A DNA stretch of 64,000 nt from Euborellia annulipes (GCA_023213315.1 JAKCPI010014312.1:1-64000), one strand, 5' to 3'. Counted from the first letter of the stretch, positions 31,330 to 41,632 are shown. The notes: generated from the letters alone by a model not told the origin. Translations and numbers: made by a program.

Positions 31330-32065
31330 TTACTTTCTCTTACATATATATAAAAAGAGAGAAAGTATTGCGATCGTGTCGAAAATTCGGTGTCGAGATT
31401 TTGATGGAAATACACGTTTTGAGGCCCTTGAGTCCAAAAAATGTTCTGTCTATGGATATTTCAAGAATAAAAAGAGCAAAGAATTTGAAATTTTATATTT
31501 AAGTTAGGTACTCCCCCTGGCACGTGAGATGAAGCTTGTGAACAAAATTAGCCAAAGAGTAGTAGTACTTTACTGATGTACTTTTTCAGTTTTTTTCGAT
31601 TTTCTCAAAATTGGCTCAAATGATTTTGATTAAAATTCATAAATCCATTATTTTGTAGATGCTTTTTAAAATGTATATTCTCATTTTGCCATTGAAATTG
31701 TTTGAAGCACACTTTACTCTTGTATTTCATAGAAAAGAAGCAATGATAAGAAAATATAAATATTTTTCTATCTATATAAATTTTATATCTTGAATTCTAA
31801 TATTGGTGGAAACTAAAATTATTGTAAAAGGAGCAGGAGGTTTACTCGATTGATTTTGCAGAGATGAAATAATTTATGAAAAATTATATCGAGGATTTTT
31901 ATTGACAAGACGACTGTGATTGCAATTTAAAAGTTTCGGTCTGAAGAGACCATCATTCATAAATTATTTCATCTCTGCAAAATCAATCGAGTAAACCTCC
32001 TGCTCCTTTTATAATATCATACTCGGGCTGTTTCCACCGTCGGAGCTAAAATTATGTCGACCAAA
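31330..32065 (+). repeat. R1 copy (plus) split by a foldback
   Basis: Starts TACTTTCTCTTACATAT. The body runs through GTAGTACTTTACTGATG and TTGAAGCACACTTTACTC and ends near ATTATGTCGACC. It is interrupted by 31823-32040. The 3' hairpin is missing. Confidence 0.75.
31823..32040. mobile_element. Hammerhead-like foldback element in R1
   Basis: Facing arms of about 75 bp: GGAGCAGGAGGTTTACTCGA, TTGATTTTGCAGAGATGAAA and their complement. The central minus-strand motif ATGATGGTCTCTTCAGACCG then AAAC is a degenerate hammerhead with an intact stem II. Flanks GGAAACTAAAATTAT and GGAGCTAAAATTAT look like an imperfect duplication of R1 sequence. Confidence 0.65.
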
Positions 32066-32249
32066 TTGAATGCTTGATTAATAGAAGAAGGCAGGAGAAA
32101 AGAACGACAAGCAGGGCTGGACCTCGGATAGGTGACCTCCAATTCGGAGGAAAAAATGAATTGATATGAATTTTTTTACTAAGAAAATTATATAAAAAGA
32201 ACATAGAAGAAGGGTTCGATTTAAAAACAAAGAATATTATTGTTATTTT

Positions 32250-32404
32250 TATTTTCTCTTACATATACAGTATATAAAAAGAGAGAAAATATTGCGATCG
32301 TGTCAGAAATTCGGTGTGGAGATTTTGTGGTGTGACAAGCACAGATCACAAATTTCAATTAATTGAAATTTGTGTTTTTTTGCGAGCAGTCACACCATAT
32401 TTTT
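32250..32404 (+). repeat. R1 internal-deletion derivative
   Basis: The R1 5' end (ATTTTCTCTTACATATAC ... GAGATTTTG) is joined directly to a 3' hairpin (TGGTGTGACAAGCACAGATC ... GAGCAGTCACACCATAT). Only the two ends are kept, as expected if both are needed for mobility. Confidence 0.75.
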
Positions 32405-32409
32405 TAGTT

Positions 32410-33080
32410 TTGGTCACTCACTAGGATATTATAAGTTCAAATTAGTCAAATCTTTAAAAATAGCTAAATCCCCGAGGCGAACGCAAAGTGATTTTTCTTC
32501 GAAGGTCCTTTGCTAAATAAAAAAAAAAAAATGATCCCGTTCTGAGATAAACAAAAAAATCCTCTTTTTTTTGCTAAGTGAATGAAATCAATTGCAGTCA
32601 TCAAAAAGTTCAAGCACACAATACGTTTGATGTTGTTTCGAATGAATCAGGAAACAAAAAAATGAATTTTATTTTTTAAGCTTTCCAAGTGAATGAACAC
32701 TTGGCTTATTTAATTTTAAAACTATGATCTAAGCAACATCTTAATTTATCATAAATCATTTTTTTTTTTTTTTTTTTTTAGATCCAACAAAAAGATGTAT
32801 TTTTTATCTGTCTGATAAGAAGAGTCTTTTTTTTCTGATATTTATATTTCCTACGATCTCATGAAATTAAAGGGATTTTGAAAAAAAAAAAAAGACTTTT
32901 GCGACTTTTTTTTGCCTCCCAGAGGCACAAAAAATGACTTTTTCTATAAAAATCAGGGGTGTATATAAGGGCCCACCCCGAAATTTTCCAAATATATATA
33001 TAGGACATACACAGGGCCGCAGACAGACTTGATGGGCCCCGGGGCTAAATAATAATACGGCCCCCCCCCCACTCTTAGTT
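32410..33080. other. AT-rich stretch, no gene recognised
   Basis: Homopolymers (T-run 32761-32779) and unassigned sequence. At about 32960-33150 a G/C-run region (GGGCCCCGGGGC, CCCCCCCCCC) flanks an R1 5' hairpin remnant (33085-33132), and related sequence continues at 33520-33575 (GGGCCCGGGCCCCTCAGAGG). Probably a split hAT-like element. Confidence 0.35.
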
Positions 33081-33139
33081 TTTTTCCTATGTATATATGT
33101 AATATATATATGCATAGGTAAGAGAAAGTAAAAAAACTA

Positions 33140-33855
33140 AGAGTGGGGACGGGGGGCCGTATTATTATTTTATTATGTAAAAGGCCAACAAATTTTTGAC
33201 ACAATTTTTGAAACAGTTATACATAGTTTACAATATTTATTTAAATAAAAAAGTTATTTAAACATTTTTCAAAATTTCCTAAACATAGGTTTATCATAAT
33301 TTATTCAGTACAGACCTTGACAGAGGAATTCCGGGGGGGGGGGTCTGGTGGTATGGAAAATTTTTTGAAAATTAGCTGCGTTTTTAGCTATCCTGAGACG
33401 GGAGAAATATTATCAAACTTGCTTTGAGCTTAAAGGGCCCGTGCCCCTCAGGAAAAAATTTCAAGAAAATGATTTTTTTTTTGAAAACCATTTAAATTAT
33501 TTTTTTTAGAATTTTAAGGTTGGAGGGTAATGGGCCCGGGCCCCTCAGAGGGCCCCCCCTGTCTGCGGCCCTGGACACACAGAGATATACACGCCCGCAC
33601 CAGGGACCAGAAGAAAAATGTGTGTCCCTGGTGTGGACGTGTATGTCCCTCAAGGTTCACTATGCAGACCTGCTGCGGGGGTGTGGATCCCTCGATCATT
33701 TTTAATCATTTTTACTTGTGTATCTATAAATTTCAACTAACTCTATATTATTAAGGGGTAAAAATATCTAAAATATTCACCAAAAAGTTATTTTTTTTTT
33801 GGCCTTTGTAATTGATCATCATTTAAATTTTTTGACTTTGAGGATGTACAAGATA
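33140..33855. other. Mixed repeat debris
   Basis: A G-run near 33333-33343 and CAGGGCCGCAGACAG / CTGTCTGCGGCCCTG at 33011-33026 and 33560-33574. The latter form matching inverted ends, so 33011-33574 may be a TIR element carrying an R1 remnant. Flanks ACA(CA) on both sides are too short to prove a duplication. Short GC-rich open frames here are not genes. Confidence 0.4.
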
Positions 33856-34000
33856 ATATAACTCGCTAAATGTATTTTCAAGTTTATTTGTATCTGGATT
33901 CAGGTGGATTGAATGAATTACAATAAAAATTTTTAAAAAACTTTTTTAATTTTTTTTATTCTTCAGGAATTCTAACCATGACGACTGGTTTGCGCAAATT

Positions 34001-34036
34001 TCTCAGTTTCGGTCACCATTTGTGACCATCATCAGG
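34001..34036 (-). ncRNA. Hammerhead ribozyme motif, left arm
   Basis: Minus strand CCTGATGATGGTCACAAATG then GTGACCGAAACTGAG. It has an unusually long stem II (GGTCAC/GTGACC). CUGAUGA and GAAAC are intact. Confidence 0.7.
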
Positions 34037-34064
34037 CCTAAAATGTATGTATCTCAATTTTTAG

Positions 34065-34100
34065 GCCTGATGATGGTCACAAATGGTGACCGAAACTGAG
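34065..34100 (+). ncRNA. Hammerhead ribozyme motif, right arm
   Basis: Identical to the left-arm core in facing orientation: CTGATGA (34067-34073), GGTCAC-AAATG-GTGACC stem-loop, GAAAC (34092-34096). The sequence after GAAAC is TGAG, so the short stem III and GUC triplet of other copies are not obvious; cleavage ability is doubtful. Confidence 0.7.
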
Positions 34101-34186
34101 AAATTTGCGCAAACTAGTCGTCATGGTTAGAATTCCTGAGAAATAAAAAAATAAAAATTTTATTATAATTTTATTCAATCCATTAT

Positions 34187-34430
34187 AGTGGCGGATCTAG
34201 AGGTGTTTCTCGGGGGGGGGGGGTAATCTGGAGTGACTGGTCACACAGCACACATTTTTTTCTTAATTTCGGTAATTTAAAGGCGCATTCTGTACTTGTT
34301 TGCCAGAATATAAATATAAATCAAATTTTTAAGTATTAATTTTTAAAATTTTACATTAAAAATACATTTTTTTTTAAATCTCAGGGGAGGGGTAATTACC
34401 CCTTTACCTCCCCTTGTATCCGCCCTTGAT
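34187..34430. mobile_element. hAT-type MITE with R1-hairpin module, nested in a foldback
   Basis: Ends GTGGCGGATCTAGAG and CTTGTATCCGCCCTTG. The interior holds a whole degenerate R1 hairpin (AATCTGGAGTGACTGGTCAC ... TGTACTTGTTTGCCAGA). The flanking 8 bp (ATCCATTA / ATTCATTC) are only a rough duplication. It interrupts the right arm of the surrounding foldback. Confidence 0.7.
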
Positions 34431-34489
34431 TCATTCTGAATTCAGATACAAGTAAACTTGAAAATACATTTAGTGATTTAAATTTTTTT

Positions 34490-35376
34490 TAAAAAAGAAA
34501 AATTCATAAATACGTAAATAAAATAAAAAGATCTGTGCGCTCGGTCACACCAGATTTATTTGATTAAAATTAAATTTTTACAAGGTGTATAAAACTCTTC
34601 TTTATGAATCAGAAGTTTTCAGTTGAAATGTAATTTTTTTTTTGCACAATTAAAGAGACTGAATAATAAGGACGACGAGGAGGAGGATGAGGAGGACGAG
34701 GACAAAAGGAATGCAATTTTATGCTCGTTCGACTTGTAAGCCTCTCATGACACCATCTTTATTTATGTATATGTGTGTGTGTGTGTTGTGCATATTGTAT
34801 ACATTAAGTTTGTGTTGGCGTGTGCGTGTGCGTGTCTTGCGACCCGTAATAAGGATGCTGCTTGTTATTCTATTAGCCACCCCCACCAGAGAGAGAGAGA
34901 GTCAGGGCATCAGACACAGACGATCTAATGGTCCAAGGGCGGCGGAGAGAGTGATAAAGAGAATTCCCCCCTCCCCCCCCCTCTCCTCTCCTCCCTCCTC
35001 AATCTCTATTTAAAGTCAAATATCTAATCAATCTGATAAAGTGGGGTGAGAAGATAACGTAAAATGCAATCAAGCGTAATTAAAATGTTTTTTTTGTTTT
35101 TCCGTTGTCATTGCAATTATTATATAATTATCTCGTTTTTTTTTTCGACTTTGCCAACCAATTGAAGGTTAGATAGGTAAGGAGCGAGATTTTAGATAAC
35201 ACAAAGTTATAATTGCCGGATTAAACAAGATGGAGGCCCTTAGGCAGTCGAAATCTCGGGACCCTGTAAGCTAGTATTTTATTATACAAAAATTTTAGCT
35301 CTTCCCCCCCCCCCCAAATATTCAAAATGTTCCCACGGGGAAAAATCGTATATTTTAAAAATTTAAAAAAGCGGCT
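34490..35376. other. Low-repeat stretch, possible host regulatory/UTR sequence
   Basis: 34660-35000 has a GACGAGGAGGAGGATGAGGA tract, GTGTGTGTG and CTCTCCTCTCCTCCCTCCTC. A 108-codon plus frame (34687-35013) starts in it but matches nothing known. No splice-bounded exon found. Confidence 0.3.
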
Positions 35377-35380
35377 TTAA

Positions 35381-36579
35381 GTCCGGTCCAGACGCTACGT
35401 TTTGCACAACCTTTTGTCTGCGGAGTTCAACACGTTGCAGTTAAAACGTTGCGTGTGGACAGGAAATCTGCGCAGTTTTGAGCCCGGCGGGAAGACGGTA
35501 CAGTTGCAGCGATAACTGAGCAAATTAGCTTTTGAAATCCATGACCTGTGCGGACAAGTCGGTGCATGTGGACGCTTGCTCCATGTTCCGAATCGTTTTG
35601 TTCCTCAGTTTTCCCTAATCACTCCACGATGGCTGACCTTCGGCAATGTTCTAGAGAGTTTTTAACTATTTTATTGCACTTTATGAAAGTTTCCCATGTA
35701 TTTGGCGTGTTAAATCGAAGGAGTATAGTAACAGGGAGGCAACAATGTAATGTGGGAAAAGTCCCGCTTTTTTAAAAGCCACTTACGCGACCACTTCGAA
35801 CGCCCGGTTCTTCTAAGATGTTCTAATCTTTTTTCTAACGAGAGAGCATGCAAAAATTGACCACAGAGAACCTTCCCCATGACGATATCACACAAGACTG
35901 AGCAAAAAATACAAATATGACTGCACCGTCTGGACACTCAAAATTACAACGTTTTCATTCCGTCTTAAGACGGAGTGAAAACGTTGTAATTTTGAGTGTC
36001 CAGACGGCGCAGTCATATTTGTATTTTTTGCTCAGTCTTGTGTGATATCGTCATGGGGAAGGTTCTCCTGTGGTCAATTTTTGCATGCTCTCTCGTTAGA
36101 AAAAAAAGATTAGAACATCTTAGAAGAACCGGGCGTTCGAAGTGGTGTAAAGTATCTCTGGTGTGGTTGCATCGATTTCTCTGAATTTTTCTACTAATTT
36201 TTCATAAGCATCCCCCTTTTTCTCCCTGTTACTATACTCCCTCGATTTAACACGCCAAATACATGGGAAACTTTCATAAAGTGCAATGAAATCAGTTAAA
36301 AACTCTCTAGAACATTGCCGATGGTCAGCCATCGTGGAGTGATTAGGGAAAACTGAGGAACAAAACGATTCGGAACATGGAGCAAGCGTCCACATGCACC
36401 GACTTGTCCGCACAGGTCATGGATTTCAAAGCTAATTTGCTCAGTTATCGCTGCAACTGTACCGTCTTCCCGCCGGGCTCAAAACTGCGCAAATTTCCTG
36501 TCCACACGCAACGTTTTAACTGCAACGTGTTGAACTGCGCAGACAAAAGGTTGTGCAAAACGGAGCGTCTGGACCGGGC
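35381..36579. mobile_element. 1.2-kb near-perfect palindromic (foldback) element in a TTAA duplication
   Basis: Terminal GTCCGGTCCAGACGC and GCGTCTGGACCGGGC, flanked by TTAA at 35377-35380 and 36580-36583. The two arms (35381-35966 and 35967-36579) are complementary almost base for base, with no loop: the centre is CCGTCTTAAGACGG. The arms carry short CAACGTT/GCAGTT repeats near the tips and broken or partial copies of a MADF-like coding sequence. The structure looks like two head-to-head copies of one transposon end region. Confidence 0.9.
36120..36413 (-). pseudogene. MADF-like DNA-binding domain fragment
   Basis: A minus frame of 97 codons contains REFLTDFIALYESFPCIWRV, then KSREYSNREKKGDAYEKLVE and KFREI. 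This has the MADF (Adf-1 / Myb-SANT-like) pattern: an acidic-aromatic helix 1, P-C-I-W in place of the usual P-x-L-W, and a Y-x-N-R-x-x-K-x-x-A-Y/W helix. MADF genes often accompany transposases of the Harbinger group. The other arm (35548-35775, plus) has the same start, but its frame breaks inside the domain. Confidence 0.7.
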
Positions 36580-36589
36580 TTAACACTTG

Positions 36590-37560
36590 GCATATTTATT
36601 TTTCTTCTGTTGCTCTTATGCAAGACCAGCCTAAATTGAGCTCTTTGGGGTTAGTATCGGGGAGAGGAAAAGGGGGTGAAAATATTTCCCATACCAATTG
36701 TTATTATATTAATTTTTTTACATCTACAACAATTTCTTAAACTTCTTAAATTTAATCTCACTTTTTAATAAAATTTTGTTGAAATACTGTAGAGATGTTT
36801 TATTAAAAAAAAAAAAAATAAAAATAATAATAATAATAATAATAAATAAATATTTTAAATTGTAAAAAGAGAAATTATTCAAGTTCCTGCCAATTCGTAG
36901 AAATTATTTTTTTTACCTTAATAATCAATTAAAGGTAATCTTTTGGTTATCAATAAACGATATTTTCTCAAAAAAAAAAAAAAAAAAACACCTAACCCAA
37001 AAAAATAACGTTTTTTATACGCAGAATAAATTATTATAATTTGCTATATGCCTGAAGACAAAAAAAAAAAATTCTAAGAATACTAGGAACAAGTTTTTTG
37101 TTCTTTGAAGAGCAAAATTTAGTTCTGGATTTTTAATACAAAAAAATAAGAGATCTTTTGAATAAAATATAACATTAAATAAGTCAATAAATGATTATTA
37201 TCTGAAGAATAGAGGACCGAAACGTTAATAAGTTACAAAAATTTTTTTTTTTTAATATCTCTTGAGTGTTTTTTTAAAGAAGATAATTTTCTATAATGTG
37301 ATCTAAATACCATCTACAATAAGAAGTTCATGTTGAGGACTTGCATGTTGGCGACGTTGAACTATCAAACCAATTTAAGCGAAAATATTTGAAATTCTCT
37401 CCTTCATAATTTTCCCTCTTCTGACAACATTATCATTTGATTTAAAAAAAAAATAAGAAAAGCAGTTGACGGCACATCAAATTCAAAGAAAAATTTATTC
37501 TGAAGAAGGTTCTCAATTGGGAAGCGAAACTTTTTTTTTTTGGCTACCCTCTCCGAAATG
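36590..37560. other. AT-rich stretch flanking the host exon
   Basis: Includes an (AAT)n tract (36815-36850), long A-runs and one hammerhead-like core at 37201-37226. On the minus strand this would be intron downstream of the exon at 37612-37798. Confidence 0.4.
37201..37226 (+). ncRNA. Short hammerhead-like motif
   Basis: TCTGAAGAATAGAGGACCGA then AACGTT. CTGAAGA and GAAAC are intact but stem II is too short to be convincing. Probably a deleted relative of the other copies. Confidence 0.4.
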
Positions 37561-37611
37561 ATTTTTAAGAAAAAAGAACAAGTATAAACATGTTGGCAAT
37601 TAAGCTCTTAC

Positions 37612-37798
37612 CTAAAGAGCTCTCGGGGTCCGATAGATCCGACATGGAGGGCACTTTCTGCATGGAACCAAGTCCTCCGGAGGTTCCACCCCCGTGGTGG
37701 TTTGTCCCCCCCGGGCAATAGACCTCGTCACTCGGAGAGGCGTCGTCGGGTTGCTCCTGTTTGATACGCGGCATCCCGCCAGGCCCCTCGCAAAATTT
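37612..37798 (-). CDS. Internal coding exon of an unidentified host gene
   Basis: A 187-nt exon on the minus strand. The acceptor is TTTTTTTGTTTGTTATAG (plus 37799-37816) and the donor TTTAG|GTAAGAG (plus 37605-37616). It reads 62 codons plus one base. It begins KFCEGPGGMPRIKQEQPDD and ends SMSDLSDPESSL, with an acidic stretch, a Gly/His-rich middle and a match to the SUMO-acceptor pattern (psi-K-x-E) in IKQE. GC content is far above that of the surroundings. The acidic, low-complexity, Ser/Pro/Gly-rich composition suggests a linker of a nuclear regulatory protein, but I do not recognise the gene. No neighbouring exon is identifiable in the window, so its introns are long and filled with transposons. 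Confidence 0.75.
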
Positions 37799-37819
37799 CT
37801 ATAACAAACAAAAAAAATA

Positions 37820-38062
37820 TTAAATTTTCACTCAATTTATTCACAATTTGTTTAATCAGAAAGTCGGTTCGACTCCTGATGGGGCCTCATTTTTTCTATT
37901 TACGAGTTAGATAAAACTGTTCGCATGTTTTTGCCGATAAGATGGCGTTAGGGGTCTTAAAAATTTAGCCAAAAAGCTCAACTATTATGAAAATTTGCCA
38001 ACAGATGGCAGGATAGTAGGGCTATATTTAATCTCATGTATTTGTTTGATTTTCATTGATCT
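37820..38062. repeat. TTAA-family fragment
   Basis: GCATGTTTTTGCCGATAAGATGG (about 37923-37945), then GCCAACAGATGGCAGG and GATTTTCATTGATC correspond to blocks in the 5' part of the TTAA family. Diverged and lacking ends. Confidence 0.5.
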
Positions 38063-38065
38063 TTT

Positions 38066-38731
38066 TACTTTCTCTTACCTATGTATATATGTAATATATA
38101 TATAGAGAGAAAGTATTGGATTCATGTCAAAAATTCGATGTCCAGATTTTGATGGATCTTCACGTTTTGAGGTCCCCTGAATCCAAAAAAGTGGTTTTCG
38201 CGACATGGTCTGTCTGTGGGTGGGTGGGTGTTCAATTTTAAGAATGAAGGAATTGAGCTACGAGGTTGAAATTTTATATTTAAATTAAACACCCCCCGGG
38301 ACCGGAAAAATAAGCTTTTAATCAAAATCGGCCAAAGGGTACTAGTACTTTACTGATGTACTTTTTCAGTTTTTTTCGATTTTCTCAAAATTTGCTCCAA
38401 CGATTTTTTTTTTAAATTCAAAAATCAATTATTTTTTAGATGCTCTTTAAAATGTATATTCTCATTTTGCGATTGAAATCTTCTGAAGACCACTTTACTC
38501 TTGTATTTCATAGGAAAGGATAGGAAAAATGGTTGCCATGGTAACAAAATATAAATATTTTCCCACACTTATAAATTTTACATCTAACAAGTAAATTCAA
38601 ATGTTCCGTACTGTCGGGAACTAAATATATGTCGACACAAAAAATCTGGTGTGACAAGCACAGAACACATCTTTCGATTACCGAAGGTAAGAGAAAGTTG
38701 TGTGCTGTGCGCCAGTCACACCAGATTTTTT
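38066..38731 (+). repeat. R1 family, full-length reference copy
   Basis: All blocks in order: 5' hairpin TACTTTCTCTTACCTATG ... AGAGAGAAAGTA; GATTTTGATGGATCTTCACG; GTCTGTCTGTGGGTGGG; AAGTTAAAC-type body; GGTTGCCATGGTAAC; CATGTCGACAC-like ATATGTCGACAC; and the 3' hairpin ATCTGGTGTGACAAGCACAG ... GTGCGCCAGTCACACCAGAT followed by T-run. T-runs flank both ends. No open reading frame of note. Confidence 0.9.
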
Positions 38732-38754
38732 TTATTATTATAAATATTATTATA

Positions 38755-39004
38755 TGAACCGTTTATTTTGAAAGTGGTGTAAGCCCAATTTTTAAAAAAA
38801 TCTGAGACATCACATAATTGTTTAATTAAATGAAAATTTTCTATGTGTAACTAGCTAGTGGTAAATTTCTTAAAAAATTCCCTTGTTTTGTAAAATTGAA
38901 AATTGGTCTGTAAAAAGATTTTTTAATAAATCAGATATGCTAACCTTTCATTTTCTCAAAACAATAGAAAATGAACTTACACCACTATCAAAATAAACAG
39001 TCCA
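38755..39004. mobile_element. MITE copy B (GGACCGTTTATTTTG family)
   Basis: Left TGAACCGTTTATTTTGAAAG, right ACACCACTATCAAAATAAAC then AGTCCA. Same layout as 4002-4252, with central CCTTTCATTTTCTCAAAACA in opposite orientation, so the copies are inverted relative to each other. Confidence 0.75.
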
Positions 39005-39011
39005 TATATTA

Positions 39012-39252
39012 TATATCAAAACTCCGGCAGCCGGGAAGTAAGCCTCTACGAAATGAAAATCAAGAATAGTGGAGACAGTTTCGGCTATAATTAAATATCG
39101 CCATCCTCAGTCCATTTTCGAGAGTGTGCACTCAAATGCCAATGCAAAATCTCGAAAATGGACTGAGGACGGCGATATTTAATTATAGCCGAAACTGTCT
39201 TCACTACTCTTGAGTTTCATTTCGTAGAGGCTTACTTCCTGGCTGCCCGCTC
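39012..39252. mobile_element. Hammerhead foldback element
   Basis: Left arm GGCAGCCGGGAAGTAAGCCT, CTACGAAATGAAA; right arm the complement, ending GAGGCTTACTTCCTGGCTGC. Each arm has a hammerhead core: minus 39076-39112 and plus 39161-39199. The loop is about 35 bp. Confidence 0.82.
39161..39199 (+). ncRNA. Hammerhead ribozyme motif
   Basis: GACTGAGGACGGCGATATTT, then AATTATAGCCGAAACTGTC. CTGAGGA at 39163-39169, stem II GGC/GCC with a long loop, GAAAC at 39191-39195. The facing copy (39076-39112, minus) differs by GGATGG versus GGACGG. Confidence 0.65.
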
Positions 39253-40960
39253 CCTCTTCTATTGTTGATATACAACAGCCACTTCACAAATTGTCGTTTT
39301 TTTTTATTTTTCTAAATGAGTTTAATTCCTAATATTTCGAATGCACAAAGGCTCTTCTTCAGAGGAATCTTCTTAAGGCCCCCATACACCATCCGGTTTT
39401 CCTCAAGGCCCGGCCGGAATAGGGCTGGCCTCGAGGAAATCCTCAACGTGTGTGGTAGCGGCCTCGAGGCCAAAGGGCGGCCTCGAGGCCAAAAAATCCT
39501 GATTGAATTTCAATAATATTTTCCTCGAGGCCGGATTTCTGTCAGTTTATCGCTGCGTGTATGGCCAATTCAGGCGGTAATTTTAAAATATGTATTTGGA
39601 ATATTTCAAATAGCCCGTGATCCATGACTCAGAGAAAAGAGATTATTCCCGACTTAAGCGAGAAATATTTATTTCATTTGAATTGACTACAAATCATTTG
39701 AAATAAATAGGAATTAAATGCCGAAAAAGACTTTAAAATAAATATAAATAATAAAATAAATAAAATTATTATAAATAATTAAAATTAAATAATTAAAATT
39801 ATAAAATATATTTTTTTTTGTTTTGGCTTAAAAGGTATCTATATTAATTAGATTAATTTAATTAGAATGTTTCTATTATTAAATTTTAATTTAAAATATA
39901 AGAATTTTTATTATTATAATAATTATTATTATTAATTATTTATAATAATTTTACCTGAATATGAAAACATACTAAAAAATCTGGTGTGACTGGCGCACAG
40001 CACACAACTTTCTCTTACCCTTCGGTAAGAGAAAGTTGTGCACCGTGCTGGTCACACCAGATTTTTTGTGTCGAGATATATTTAGTTTCCGATAGCACCT
40101 TAGTTTCAAACTTGCATTTTAAATGTTGACTGCTTCAAATAAACTATGGTTATTTTTCAAAATTTTAATCTCATATTTGGACATTTTATACACAATATAG
40201 AATCGTAAATAAATACAAAATTTCATAAGAATTGGAAAAAAAAATTTTAAATGCGTAAAAAGTTCCAAAGGGGACCCCCTTTTGAATCGAAATTAACATA
40301 CAAATCCCTGTAGGAAATTAACATTGGTCAAATGCGAAGATTAGGTGGAAAGTTTAAAACGCGTAGAAAGAGAGAAGATAGTTTTGTGAGAGAGAGAGAT
40401 ATGTTTTCTCCGAAAAAAAAATGGGCGTTTAAATAATAATTGATTTTTAATCTAATAAAAAGAAAAAGATTTAAATTCGGTTACCATGGCAACATGGGCG
40501 TAACTAGGGGGTCCCGGGGGGGGCCTGGCCCCCCCAGAAGGCTCGTGGCCCCCCCCCCAGAAAGATCTTTGCCCCAAGAAAAATTGAGAAAATATGGGGC
40601 TTTCCAGGCCCGAGTCATTCTCTCCACGTCAAATCGATACACTTTTTAACATCACCATCTCAGATTTCTATGAAATTTGGGTCATAGGTAGAGTCAATAG
40701 AGACTAAGAAAAAGCCCCAATTTCAACTCGATATCTCAACTCGTTTAAGAAATATGGCGGGTTAAATTTGTCAAAAATGGCAAAAAATCGACCTAACCAC
40801 ATCTATTTAAATTGCTCTAAAATCTCTTAGAGATGAGATAGAGAGATGAATGAGGTGTCATTTTACAGCTTTTTAGATGCCCTTTCCAATGATATACAAT
40901 ACAACTGAGGAGGTAATAAAAAAAAAATTTAATTTCAAAATCAAAAATTTAAATTAATTT

Positions 40961-41632
40961 TACTTTCTCTTACCTATGTATATATGTAATTTATATATAG
41001 AGAGAAAGTATTGGATTCATGTCAAAAATTCGATGTCGAGATTTTGATGGATCTTCACGTTTTGAGGTCCCCTGAATCCAAAAAAGTGCTTTTCGCGACA
41101 TGGTCTGTCTGTGGGTGTGTGTGTGTGGGTGGGTGGGTGTGTGGGTGGGTGGGTGTGTGTTCAATTTTAAGCATGAAGGAATTGAGCTACGAGGTTGAAA
41201 TTTTATATTTAAGTTAAACACCACCCGGGACCGGAAAAATAAGCTTTTAATCAAAATCGGCCCAAGAGTACTAGTACTTTACTGATGTACTTTTTCAGTT
41301 TTTTTCGATTTTCTCAAAATTTGCTCCAACGATTTTTTTTTAAATTCAAAAATCAATTATTTTTTAGATGTTCTTTAAAATGTATATTCTCATTTTGTGA
41401 TTGAAATCTTCTGAAGACCACTTTACTCTTGTACTCCATAGAAAAGATAGGAGAAATGGTTGCTATGGTAACAAAATATAAATATTTTCCCATACTTATA
41501 AATTTTACATCTGAATTCATATGTTCCTTACTGTCGGGAACTAAATATATGTCGACACAAAAAATCTGGTGTGACAAGCACCTTCGGTAATCGAAAGTTG
41601 TGTGCTGTGCGCCAGCCACACCAGATTTTTTT
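40961..41632 (+). repeat. R1 family, full-length copy nested in a hAT foldback
   Basis: Same order of blocks as 38066-38731, to which it is very similar. The core microsatellite is (GTGG/GTGT)n. The 3' hairpin has lost most of its left arm (CAAGCACCTTCGGTAATCGA). It is the reverse orientation of the older R1 copy around it. Confidence 0.9.

Larger units (their letters stand above)
33858..34482. mobile_element. Hammerhead foldback element split by a hAT MITE
   Basis: Outer arms: AAATGTATTTTCAAGTTTAT with GTATCTGGATTCAGG near 33865-33905, complemented at about 34440-34480. Inner arms (33955-34040 and 34060-34145) are almost perfect, containing TGACGACTGGTTTGCGC and two facing hammerhead cores. 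The right arm is interrupted by 34187-34430. Confidence 0.82.

Noticed and set aside
34687..35013. 108-codon frame as a gene
   Set aside because: Built on GAGGAGGAC, GTGTGT and CTCCTCC simple repeats; no recognised domain.
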